In this document: one piece after another, positions 1-10,397 of the stretch
Position numbering within the stretch: position 1 is the first letter of the stretch
Layout of the letters: each line of letters starts with the position of its first letter
Origin: Euryodendron excelsum
Taxonomy: Eukaryota > Streptophyta > Magnoliopsida > Ericales > Pentaphylacaceae
NCBI GenBank assembly: GCA_033060915.1
Contig: CM065388.1
Location: forward strand, 25,013,001 to 25,077,000
Reading direction: 5' to 3'
DNA length: 64,000 nt
Position numbers and translations under genes: made by a program
The notes under the pieces: model-generated
Databases searched by the model: none
Seen by the model: the letters and a program-made list of their open reading frames with translations, nothing else
What the model was told of the DNA's origin: nothing

Positions 1-698
1 GTATCAAATCGGTAACCTCCTAAGAATGCTTCTCATAGTATTCCCGATGTTCCATTGTCTTTCTGGATCATTCCGAGTCAGTTCTGGCAAACCCAGTGCA
101 AAATGACCGTTTTGCCCCTAGTGGGCCGGTCACCTTCTCCGACCACACCGGCTCTGGGTATCAAACCGGCAACCTTTGGGAATATTCTAAATAATATTTT
201 CATATCTCAAGTCTTTTTCTAGGACATTCCGGGTCCGTCCCAGTAACTTTCCGGCCTGGTTGACCGTTTTGCCCCTAACGGCCCGGTCAATCCTTTCGAC
301 ACATCCTATCCTCATTTTTCAAGTCAAATACTTCCGGGACACTGTTCTAAGGGTTCCTACCCTTTTCCAGGCCTTCCGGGCCAATCCCAGTCCCTTAAAT
401 CATTCCCGGACTTTTCGGAGTCACTCCTTATGAAGCCAGACTAAAAATTGTATGGTAGTCACTAGTACAGGTGCCCAAATCTTCCAAAGATACATTGCTT
501 GCCGACTTACAAAGTTTCCTGACTGGCTGGCACCACTAGCAGTGGCGCCAAGCCAAGAAACGGCCTAGCGCCACTCCTAGTGGCGCCACGAGGTAATTTG
601 GCCTGGCGCCACTGCAACAGGTGCCAGGTCTATCTCATGTCTATAAATACAGAGCCTCCTCCAGCGTGAAAGAGGTCTGCAAACTCAATCTTAAACCC
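1..698 (+). repeat. 5' LTR of element A, internal part only
   Basis: The sequence matches the U3/promoter part of the complete LTR at 8595-13861 (compare 1-698 with about 9745-10435): GGTATCAAACCGG units, the GGCGCC palindromes and the TATA box. Homology stops at about 698, just downstream of the TATA box. The next bases match the leader found in elements B and C (GAATTTAAGACACG). The rest of the LTR (about 3.4 kb), the primer-binding site and the first 0.7 kb of leader have been deleted. Confidence 0.85.
520..649 (+). promoter_or_regulatory. LTR core promoter, element A 5' LTR
   Basis: A cluster of GGCGCC dyads (a clear one at 567-590 with arms GCGCCACT / AGTGGCGC) is followed by TATAAATA at 642-649. 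The same arrangement recurs in every LTR here that keeps this region. Transcription would be expected about 30 bases past the TATA box. Confidence 0.75.
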
Positions 699-1651
699 GA
701 ATTTAAGACACGCGCACTGTTTTCCAAAACCATGGAGGAAAGGGCAACTGCTCTTACTTCCATTTATACCTGCTTATTCCTATTGTTATAATGTCTGTAT
801 TCTTACTGTTATAATGACTATTTAATTGCTCATGCATGCACGTTTACCTTGCTATTGCATTTTCTCTCCTTATACTCTTTGCATATTCTTGTTCATACAT
901 TTAATATCCCATGTCAAGACAAGAGTTCCAAGTAACTCAAGTCACTGCATTCTCATGTATATGATCAACCCATTGAGAGTGACACCTAGTTCACTCTCCC
1001 TTGCATTAAACCTACCTAAACCCTAAGGGTTCTCATGTAACCCTAAGGGCTCATGGCACGCACATCAATCCATTCTATAAGAGGGGCCCCAATCCCTCTA
1101 TGCTCACAGAGATAGGATTGTCAAGAAAACAAGGGGCAATCGATCAACAAGGTCTCTCAGTGACCTCCTCGACATCAAACGCAACGAAGGCGAATTCGAA
1201 GACTTAAGAGTAGTTTAGGTTTCTCCTTTGTAAAGCTAGATAGGTGGAAGTTCAAAGGAAAATGCTCCCTTCCCCCTGTTGTAATGTATTTCAATTCTTT
1301 TGTATCTTAAACCCAAAATTCAATGTATTTATTTACTTTTGCGAATGATTGTATAGATGGCTTGAAGGTTCCCACTTGAAGATAAGGTATCTGCATACAG
1401 GGGCAAATCTCCTATCTCCAAAAGTGAGCCAAATACATCATGCCTAGCTTCCCTTCTAAAGGAGGGGCACCCTAAGACATGCATTGCCTAAAGCTCTCTA
1501 AAAGCCAGCAACTGACTTGCGATTTGTGTCTTTGTCTTTTCTTTCTTCCTTTTTATTTACAAAAATCACCCTGCACTGAGTCAACATTGCTCCTAAGAAG
1601 GGGCAACATCCACCTAGGGATCCCATTATCACCCGGCAAAGAGCATCACTG
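699..1651 (+). other. Leader between LTR and gag, element A
   Basis: Non-coding leader shared with B (36401-37650, reverse strand) and C (from 42593). Recognisable blocks are GACACGCGC near 706, repeated AACCCTAAGGG around 1015-1045, and the TAGTTTAGGTTTC block near 1210. Short ORFs in it are not conserved. The gag frame is open from 1580, after a TGA at 1577-1579. An in-frame ATT at 1586-1588 precedes a run reading APKKG, a typical gag N-terminus in this group. Confidence 0.7.
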
Positions 1652-3637
1652 ATGGCTGCTAGCCTTGAAGAATCATCTCAGGTCTCTTGGGAAGAAGTCA
1701 ACGAAATAAGGACCACGATGGATGAGATGCTCAAGCTCATTCAAACTATGGCTATGAAGGCTGCTGCTGCAGTCTCATCATCATCTATGACTTCACCCAA
1801 GGACCCTGAACTCACTAATCCAAGGATCGTGCTTCAATCTGACAATGTTGGGAGGACTAAGGAAGATGCCAAAGGGGTTAACACTAAAGAAGAGGAGACC
1901 ATATTACTTTCACCTGCCGTACAGAAGGCCCCTCTAGACCCTCTCAGTCTGAAGATCCAAGGGCTAGAGGATTCGCTGCAAAGTCTCCATGGCCATGACA
2001 CTTACGGGTTCACTTCCTAAGATGAGCTCTGTTTCTTCCCTGACCACCCGAGACCTGCTAGGTTCAAAATGCCCAACTTCCAGAAGTATGACGGCATCAG
2101 TAACCCCGTTGCTCATATTCGTCTCTATGCTGGGGCACTAAGTGGTCATGGCAACGACCCAAAACTCCTCATGCAGCTATTCTAACACAGTCTCACAGGG
2201 TCTGTTCTACAATGGTTTGCTCGTTTGGACTTAAGAAAGATCACAACTTCGATCGAGCTGGTCAATGAATTTAAAGCCCAATATCGTCACAATATTGATC
2301 TTACCTCTGATCGATGGTCCCTGATGACTATGAGCAAGGGTGAGAAGGAAAGTTTTAAAGGATATGCCCTAAGATGGAGGGAGGCCGCTGCACAAGTCAA
2401 TCCCCCACTGGAAGAAAACTAGTACATACAACTGTTCGTACATACTTTCCAGGGTATATTCTACGAGAAGCTTTGCACAAGCGTGGGAAAAAGCTTCTCT
2501 GAATTGATCATGCAAGGGGAGATGATAAAAAACGGTCTCAAGATAGGGAGGATTACGGACCCCTACGCCAAGACCGGAGAGTATACCGCCAACATAGCCA
2601 AGAAGGTGGCTACTACAAGGGGCACGATCAAGAAAGAAAGTGAGGTGTCTGCCATCTTGCCTAGCCAACCATCTCAATATTGCCCGCCACTACAATCACA
2701 CCCAGTCCTGCCCTTACCCACCTTAACAATGCCTGTTCCAACCCCTAACTATGGCCCTGCTGGGGCACAACCCAACTTTAATAGACTTGCTCGACGCATT
2801 CGTACCTTTGACGCCTTATCCTGCACCCAAACCGAGGCCTACCATAACTTGCTAAAGAACAATATTCTGAAGCCCATACCTGCTCGACCGTTGCTAAGCC
2901 CTCTGCCCCCGACCTTTAATGCCGCTCTTTCATGTGAATACCATTTGGGTGGCCAGGGGCACGACACCGAAAGCTGCTTCGCTCTCAAGCATAAAATCCA
3001 AGACTTGATTGACAATAAGACCATTGATCTGCAACCGGTAAAACTTGCTCCAACCCCCAATGTGACCATTAACCCTTTGCCGGATCACACCGTCAACATG
3101 ATACTAGTAGACATAGAAGGTGAGGGAGAATTCGACAAGGTCGGGGCCGAAGGTTGTGAGGACGATTGGGAGACTGATGAAGAGGATGACTGGGAGGAAG
3201 ATCTCCCATTATGCCTGATCTATCTCTATAACCCTAAAGAAGTGCTTGATGTTTCTGATTGGCCAGTGTTTCTAGAAGATGAGCTTGCTAAGAACATGGC
3301 TGTTGATGGATGGGGTGATGAGTTTCTACACCCGAAGTATGCAACGGCTGAAAGTCACTTACTGGGAAACCCTTGGCCTGCAACTGAGTACAACTATGAA
3401 GACATGGGTTGGGGGCTAGAGAAGCCAAGAGCACCGACAGAACCGTTTGAGTTGGAAGGGGGTGAACTAGTCACCCTGTTTACAAAAGAACCCACTGCAA
3501 AGAACAAGAAGGAGGCTGACAACCGCGTCAACATCTTCGGAGCTCTAGGAGAAGCCATTGACTGTCTTGCCTTGGTCGAGGATCCGGGTAGTGGATGGAG
3601 CATCAAAGATGTGGGCATTGTCCCAAAGCCTTACTGA
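1652..3637 (+). pseudogene. gag: gag polyprotein of element A, three in-frame stops
   Basis: Retrotransposon capsid-type protein. One reading frame carries the whole gene but is broken by stops at 2018-2020, about 2183-2185 and 2420-2422. The N-terminal part (after 2021) has the retrotransposon-gag style CFFPDHPRP..FKMP.FQKYDG, then LQWFARLDL, FKGYALRWREAAAQ and FSELIMQGEMIKNGLK, as expected for a Retrotrans_gag domain. Near 2935-2980 lies a zinc-knuckle variant CEYHLGGQGHDTESC with CX2HX5HX4C spacing, followed by LKHKIQDLID. The C-terminal third is acidic and ends VPKPY before TGA. ATG 1652 is the first Met; an in-frame ATT at 1586 may mark the lost original start. No pol follows. Two of the stops look like C-to-T or similar decay of a sense codon. 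Similar to the copies at 35288-36400 and 43481-45753. Confidence 0.88.
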
Positions 3638-5516
3638 AATGATCCCCTTCAAAAGCGTACAAGAGAGGGGTGTTTTCATCCACTTTCTTTCTATCCCTTT
3701 TACTTCCTGATGTTTATATTTCGTTTTTGCTTAAGAATTCTATGCTTTCCATAAAAATTATCATAATAATCAAATGATAGTCTTTTGTTCACTGTTGCTA
3801 TCTTATATGTCTCTCGTGAATAGTAACCACTTCCTCTGCAAGGGGCATGGTGTATCTTATGGAAGGATCCAACTTGATGGGATGATAGCATGAGTTAACC
3901 ATTCACCAAAGGATCAGCTTTCCAGAGAAGAGAGGATATGGATGAGTGAGGATACTACCCAAAGACAACACTTACAAGACATTGAAGCTAAGCGATGTGT
4001 GATCAGTTTATCAAAGTGAAGAGGAGCCATCTTTCACTTTCCCACATATAAATAAAAGAATAAATAAATAAATAAATAAACAAATGTGCTTAAATTCCCC
4101 TTGCTTAACCCCTATGCCTCGCGTAAAGCGAAAATTTTCCTTGTCAACCTCAATCCAAGACTATCCTCCCCACATTGGGGCAGACAATAGTTAAGAATTC
4201 TAGGAATGGTATCCACCTCTATTATGTTAGGATAGTATTGAAGGCTCTATAGATCAAGCAATCTAATTTAAAGTGAAGAGTGACCCTCATTTCATTTCTC
4301 ATACAATCAAAAGCAACCTTTTGCCAAACCCGTTGAGCCATATATCTTTTCTTAACAAAACCCTAACCACCGCCCACACTGGGTAGATTGAACTGCCAAG
4401 GAAAAGGTCTAAGGAAAAAGGGTAGAGGAATTATTCGTTTCATAAAAGAAAAGAAAGGACAAAGCAAAGGAAAGAAGTTGCCAAGGGGCAAGAGGCTAAA
4501 AAAAAAAAAAAATCCTTTAAGGAAAAGTCTGAAGAAAATCCTGATTGAGTCATCTTCAAAAGCATAGTAAGAAGATTGAAAGGGAGGAAAGTCATGTTAA
4601 AAAGCAGGAAGGAAATTTAAAGGTGATCCTAGGTTATAAAGAAACCCAATAGAAACAATAGGTTCGAGCCTTTACCCTTTCTTGCTAAACCCCAAAACCA
4701 TGGCCTACATTACAACCCTAGTAAAAGTCCCCTCTGATTGAAAATGGATTGCTTGATCTGGATGACCTGAACACGCTGCCAAAGCCAAGAAGGATGCTAG
4801 CTCTACGGAGAAAATAGTCAAGGATGGTATGGATCTAAACCCTATTGAAAATAACATCGAATTTGGGCCTATATATCCTGTTGTTTCAAAAACCCTATAA
4901 CCTTGTCTGCATTACGGTCCTAAACAAAGTCTCCTTAGATTGAAAGGACTAGCCACTTATCGCTCTGCTGAAGGTCAGGTAAGCTATTGCTAAAACCCCG
5001 AGAGTCGAGAGTTTCAGCCTAATAATCATATATACTAACCCTGAACAGAGAATCGGAGAGGGTCAAAAGGTTGAGAAAGGTTCGAAGTGCTATCATCCAA
5101 CCAAGGTAAGGTTGAGCCAGAAGGGAGGCCGGGTCCCCCCGAAAAGGAAGAAGTTACCATTCCAAAGACTACAAGTTTAACAACACCCTGTGTCATTTTA
5201 TTAATGTATTTCTAACATGTGCATACGTTTGAAAAAAAAAATCAGCATGGGTTTTGCACACATAGAATATAACTTCCTGTAAAAATAGAAGTTACCAACA
5301 TCAACTCATATAATAGATACATAACATCATCATCCATCACATGCATCTGATCATAAACTTAGCTAAAAAGATCATAAATGTTTTTGTCTATCCATGCATC
5401 TGAATACCATAAATATCCATTTTTGTACAAAACTACCAAAATAAAAATGTCTAACATAAAATACATCTCAGGGACAAGGGACAAAAGAAGATCAGAGTCT
5501 CCATAAGGGGCATCTA
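3638..5516 (+). other. Gag-PMD spacer, element A, non-coding
   Basis: About 1.9 kb separates the gag stop from the PMD stop. It holds an AAATAA microsatellite near 4050-4080, A-runs at about 4499-4513 and 5231-5240, and phrases that recur in element B (for example the CACACTGGGTAGATTGAA block near 4372, also near 34515 in B on the other strand). No reverse transcriptase or integrase motif is visible in any frame. TTTATT near 5197 could be a poly(A) signal (AATAAA) for the minus-strand PMD transcript, about 320 bases after its stop. Confidence 0.6.
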
Positions 5517-7261
5517 TCATAGGTCAAAGTCAATGTCATTTGGATCAAAATTCCCGAAGCTCGGCATTGAAGGAGGCAGATAGCTACTTGAAGCACCAGC
5601 ATCCTGCAAAGAAGGTAGAGCTAAAATCAGCTACATGAAAGAAAAACTAAAACAACAGTAGAGCAAGAAAAAGGAAGGGAAGGACAACATACCCTGCCAC
5701 CGCCCAACTGAGATAACTGAGCCGTCAAGGAAGCTACCTCGGCTTGTTACTGATCCGCTCCATCTGATACTGATCCCTCTAGTCTCTCACAATAATAAAC
5801 TCAGCCTGGGGCACATATCCTTCGGCACGGTGCCACAAGTCAACCACCTCCTGGCCCATAGCGTACCCGCCAACTACTACATCAAACCGGGTTAAGGCAC
5901 CGACAAAATGAGCCCCAAAGTGTGCAGCATAATCTGTATCCGGAGGAAGTAAGAACTCGACACCCAGCTGCCGCTCCTGATAGGGGATTGGCACTCCTAT
6001 CACCAAGGCCCCAAACATATACTCTGGTGGAGCTCTTGTTGATCGGAAGTCTTCATGAAACTGCCGCCAATGTCGCTCTTCGAGATAGGACTCCCAAGTA
6101 TCGTCATTGAGAAAAGCAGCCCTCGACAGGGATAATGGGACTAAGTACCGGACTATCTTATAATGAACTGATCCAATGAAAGGCTGCCAAGTCACATCCC
6201 TCGCCTCAATCAGCTCCAGGTTAGCCCGAAACGTTACAAAATTAGTAATCTCCAATCGCTGGGTTACCCAGTCACGAGCCACCAAATGAGAAAAGGCCAG
6301 AAACTAGTCATGCTGCCCTAACGGGAAGAAGTTCGGACCCTCATCGACCGAAGGAAGCAGCCAAAGGAGGAGAACCCCCAGTCCAGCTCAGATAAAACTC
6401 CAAGATCAGCTACTATACTCACCAACCGATATGGTACGAGCGACTTGTTGTTGCAAAAGCAGCTAAAGATGATGTACAAAACAAGTCATCGTCTCATAAT
6501 GTCCCTCCTGGCAGGTGATGGCTCAGCAACAAAGGTACGACCATCCTGACTGACCCAAGGGACTGGGAAGGCAGTGCGCTTAGGAGGAGGCAAGTCCAGC
6601 AGAATGCATGCCTCATCTCTACTGACTGGCTGTAGAGTAATCCGCCGGCCAACGAAGGAAAGCCCTGTGATGATTGCCCAATCCAAGGGAGTGGGACCCA
6701 GCTCGAAGCCGACAAAATGGAAGGTCCCAATCTCTCCAAACCACCACTCAACCAGTGCCAACACCAAATGTCGGTTCAGGCGGTTAGCCTATAATCCCAT
6801 GAAGGCACCGGATCCGATCATAGCCAAGAAGGCACGATATGACGGGGCAGCTCGCTGCATGGTCACGAAGACCTGATGGACAGCCCCTTTAAAAGCTGTG
6901 TGTACTTGAGGAGGGGGCAAATGCTGTCTAGAGTATACGCTGGGGTGATAAGCAAGGTCCCCAAGTAGTGGGATGTCTGGTACCTCTGAGTTTCCCAAAT
7001 CAGCATCCATCTGCCTATGTCTGGAGGAAGCTCCCCCATAACCGGTCACCTGATCCCCAAGGCCCGGTACCTCCTCCTTCACGCCAATCTCCTCTACAAA
7101 AGCCTGCTTAACCAGAGGAAAGGGGTCGACAGGTGGCCTACTCCCCCGACCACTCTGACTAGACGCTGCATGCCCAGTAGATCGTCGACTACCTCTAGAT
7201 TGACTAGAGCCACTGGTGGAATCCGTCTCCTCTCAGAGCCATCGTCACCTGTATCTTCCAT
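5517..7261 (-). pseudogene. Antisense plant mobile domain (PMD) gene, element A copy
   Basis: The minus-strand gene starts at ATG 7261-7259 (MEDTGDDGSERRR) and ends at TGA 5519-5517, about 550 codons once the intron is removed. The N-terminus is Ser/Arg/Gly-rich. The central part has VFVTMQRAAPSYRAF, then WWFGEIGTFHFVGFELGPTP and LDWAIITGLSF, the pattern of aminotransferase-like plant mobile domains; later come DVTWQPFIGSVHY and LVPLSLSRAAFL. A short coiled coil (RDQYQMER type) precedes an intron at 5692-5604 (GTATGT...TGCAG, 89 bp). The last exon encodes a Pro-rich then acidic tail (NFDPNDIDFDL). It is broken by a frameshift near 7205-7220, a TAG at 6791-6789, a TGA near 6486 and a stop near 5779. 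PMD proteins (MAIN/MAIL1 type in Arabidopsis) affect silencing and genome stability; the role here is unknown. Confidence 0.8.
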
Positions 7262-8340
7262 CCTGAAAAGGTAAGCCAAGGTAAGAGGTGTTAATGTACC
7301 CTACACGCAGATAAATATTAACATAATAAAGTAAAATAAAATAAACAGTTAACACAAACAAAATAAATAAAAGATTTCAAATGATAAGTCAAAACAAAAT
7401 TCCTGCACGTTTTGATTTTCTAACTTCAAATCAAATCTCAAGGGTTTTCTGTTTTTTTTCTTTCAAAAAGATTTTATTCCTAAAACCTTTTTTCTAAAAA
7501 TTTCGGCAGAGTCTCAATTAAAAATAGTCCCTATAACACCCATGACATCAATATAAAACACAAATCATGCACTTCACAACGTTACAATCACATAGCATCA
7601 GCACTCGCGCACACTCTTCACTTTTTCAAAATTTTCAAAACTTATGTTTTATTTTTCAAAATAAATCAATGGTTTTCCAAGTGGTCCTAAAATTTCTCAA
7701 GATCATTTCAAGTGTTTTCTAAAATATTCTCAACTTTTTCAAAATTTCAAACTCTAAAAACTTCATCGATTTCTTAAAATTTCCAATTTTCCTAATTTTC
7801 TAAATATTTTTCCTATTTTTCAAAAAATCAAAAATTCACCATGTTTTCAAAAAATCACGAAACTTCACACAGTTGATAAACATATTTTTCTAAGGCACAT
7901 GCTATAAAAATCTAGCCAAAAAATGCAATGTCCAAGCCTGTAGGAACAAACCCCTAATTCCTGCAGAAAACCCTCTTCACATAATCATGTAAAATCACTC
8001 AAATTCAATCGAACAAGCACCAAAATGTAAAAATAACATCCCCATAATGTTCAAAACATATCAAAATATCAATTTCCAATATTCACACAATTCAAATGAA
8101 ATTCTACACATCAAAATCAACAAAAATTTGAAAAACTCACTTTTTTGGAGTTCTCCGGTGAAATCTTTTCTTCCGGCGACTTTTCCGGCGACGTGGTCTC
8201 CTTCCGGCAACCACCCGTGGTCTCCAAGAGGTGCTCCTTCAATGTCCAAGTTGGTTTCCTTGCAACTTCTCTCGAATTTGCAAAAAACTCTTCCAAAATA
8301 CCGCAAATGTTCAAACCAGAATTTTTTTGGTTTTAACTCC
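7262..8340 (-). other. 5' untranslated exon and leader intron of the element A PMD gene
   Basis: On the minus strand, AAAAAGTGAGTTTTT gives a donor at 8140 and CTTACCTTTTCAG gives an acceptor at 7263, one base before the start codon. The predicted intron is 878 bp. Element B has the matching pair 904 bp apart. The intron is AT-rich with long C-poor stretches. The plus-strand ORF of 231 codons across 8047-8742 is only the reverse of this region. Confidence 0.5.
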
Positions 8341-8446
8341 AAGCCTGGCACCACTAACAGAGGCCCCAAGCTTCTTCTGCCGAAGGCGCCACTCCTAGTG
8401 GTGCCAGTTTCCAATTCTGGGCAGTTTTGCCCTTTTCCCGCCAAAA
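8341..8446 (-). promoter_or_regulatory. Candidate promoter block of antisense PMD gene (element A)
   Basis: An E2F-type site, TTTTGGCGGGAAAA on the minus strand, lies at 8446-8433. Immediately next to it is a GGCGCCACTCCTAGTGGTGCC dyad (about 8387-8406), the same palindrome that sits upstream of the LTR TATA boxes. The block lies just upstream of the predicted first exon of the PMD gene. No clear TATA box follows. Use as a promoter is inferred. Confidence 0.5.
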
Positions 8447-8572
8447 ATCATTTTCGAAGGCCTTTTGGGCCCAATACCCATTTCCAAACCCCCGTTTTCC
8501 AAATCCGTCCCCCCGACCGCCTCATGGTCAACATAGGGCTTTTACTTTATCGTTTTCTATCTTCGACAAGCA

Positions 8573-8594
8573 AAGATAGAAAAAGAGGGGCAGC
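8573..8594 (+). other. Polypurine tract of element A
   Basis: A purine-rich run AAAGATAGAAAAAGAGGGG plus CAGC abuts the TGTAAGC start of the LTR at 8595. This is the expected primer site for plus-strand DNA synthesis and identifies 8595-13861 as the 3' LTR. The same tract lies next to the 3' LTR of element B. Confidence 0.8.
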
Positions 8595-8794
8595 TGTAAG
8601 CACCCCATTTTTTATCGCTCGGTGGTCTCCACTCCGTTCAGACTTGTGTTCAAGTTATGGTGGGCATATTTCAATCCAAATTAACTTTCTAAGTCTAATC
8701 CCGTCAATTCATCACTTCACGGGCCCCGCCAGGCCCAAATAGAGGCAGAATGACCGAAATGCCCTTAAGGGTCATTATCCTTTCCATATTTCAT

Positions 8795-9075
8795 TAGGCA
8801 CGTCTTTCTGAAGACGATAAGACCCTTTTTCAATTCCAAATCAGGTGCGTCTTTCCAAAGACGATAAGTCCGCTTTCCAATTCCAAATCAGGCACGTCTT
8901 TCCGAAGACAGTAAGTCCCCTTTCCAATTCCAAATCAGGCACGTCTTTCCGAAGACAATAAGTCTCCTTTCCAATTCTAAATCAGGCACGTCCTTCTCAA
9001 GACTGTAAGTCCCCTTTTCAATTCCAACAGGTACGTCGTTCTAAAGACGGTAAGTCCCCTTTCCAAGTCCAATTC
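8795..9075 (+). repeat. 47-bp tandem repeat with hairpin dyad
   Basis: Six units; the CGT of the core starts at 8801, 8848, 8895, 8942, 8989 and 9034. Each core is a dyad such as CGTCTTTCCGAAGACG followed by ATAAGTCCCCTTTCCAATTC. Other LTRs carry a longer version (81-86 bp) with an added CTCGAG dyad. Confidence 0.9.
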
Positions 9076-10275
9076 CAATTCCAATCCCTCTCTTGAGATA
9101 GTTGATTCCTCGAGACGGTCCGGCACATTTTTCAAAGAAAGTCTCTTCGAAATGGTAAGGCCCTTTAAACCAGCCGACCGGGACGAGACCCCAAGTCCCC
9201 TAGATGGTAGAACGGTCCACCTTTGGTGCCTGCTAGCCAGCCAATGCACAAATGTCCGTTTAGGCACGCCTTTCGAGAAATTTAATTCTCAGACGCTAAG
9301 TCCCTTTAGCAGCTTCCCGAGATTAGGTAGTCTCGGGAATGATCGCGAACCGTCAGAGTAGCGAAAATACTCACAAACATCGCAACTGTCAGAGTAGCAA
9401 AAATACTCGCAAACAGGTCGATATAGGAAATTGCCAACAAACCCCTGTATCACGCGACCGCCACCAAAGTGACAGAAACACTCAAAACCCAGGTCAACAC
9501 CAGTGCATGCTAGCCCACTCTGGTGAAAAATGACCAAACTGTCCTTAGGGCCATTTTTCGGCACATTTCTTGAGATAGTACCTAAGTCCTCAGAACGGTA
9601 ATTCCACCCTTCCAAGATCGTCTTAGAGATGATCCGGCATGATTTGGTGCCTTCTAGTCAGTTTTGGGCCAATTCTGAGACTTTCCGGTCAAAGATGACC
9701 ATTTTGCCCCTAGGCATCCGAATGCCCCGGGAACCACACCGGCTCTAGGTATCAAACCGGTAACCTCCTAAGAATGCTTCTCATAGTATTCCCGACCTTC
9801 CATTGTCTTTCTGGATCATTCCGAGTCGCCTCCGGCAAACCCGGTGCAAAATGACCGTGTTATCCCTAATGGGCCGGTCACCTTCTCCGACTACACCAGC
9901 ATTGGGTATCAAACAGGCAACCATTGGGAATATTCTAAAAAATGTTTCCATATCTCAAGTCTTTTTCCAAGACATTTCGGGTCCGTCCCAGCAACTTTCT
10001 GGCTTGGTTGACCGTTTTGCCCCTAACAGCCCGGTCAATCCTTCCGACACATCCTATCCTCATTTTTCAAGTCAAATACCTCTAGGACACTATTTTAATG
10101 GTTCCTGCCCTTTTCCTGGCCTTCCTGGCCAATCCCGATCCCTTAAATCATTCCCAGACTTTCTGGAGTCACTCTTAATGAATCTAGGATAAAAATTGCA
10201 TGGTAGTTACTAGTACAGACGCTCAAATCTTCCAAAGATACGTTGCATGCCAACTTACAAAGTTTCCTAACTAGC

Positions 10276-10397
10276 TGGCACCACTAGCAGTGGCACCAAG
10301 CCAAGAAATTGTCCAGCGCCACTCCTAGTGGGGCCAAGGGGTAATTTAGCCTAGCGCCACTACAACAGGCGCCAGGTCTATCTTATGTCTATAAATA
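10276..10397 (+). promoter_or_regulatory. LTR core promoter, element A 3' LTR
   Basis: A cluster of (partly decayed) GGCGCC/AGTGGCGCC dyads is followed by TATAAATA at 10390-10397, about 1.8 kb into the LTR. The arrangement is the same as at 520-649. Confidence 0.75.

Noticed and set aside
2839..3069. Minus-strand ORF opposite gag (also 2369-2677 and 35874-36107)
   Set aside because: Shadow of the gag frame; its apparent conservation follows from gag coding constraint.
8047..8742. 231-codon plus-strand ORF
   Set aside because: It lies over the reverse of the PMD leader intron, promoter block, polypurine tract and LTR start, and is not conserved in element B.
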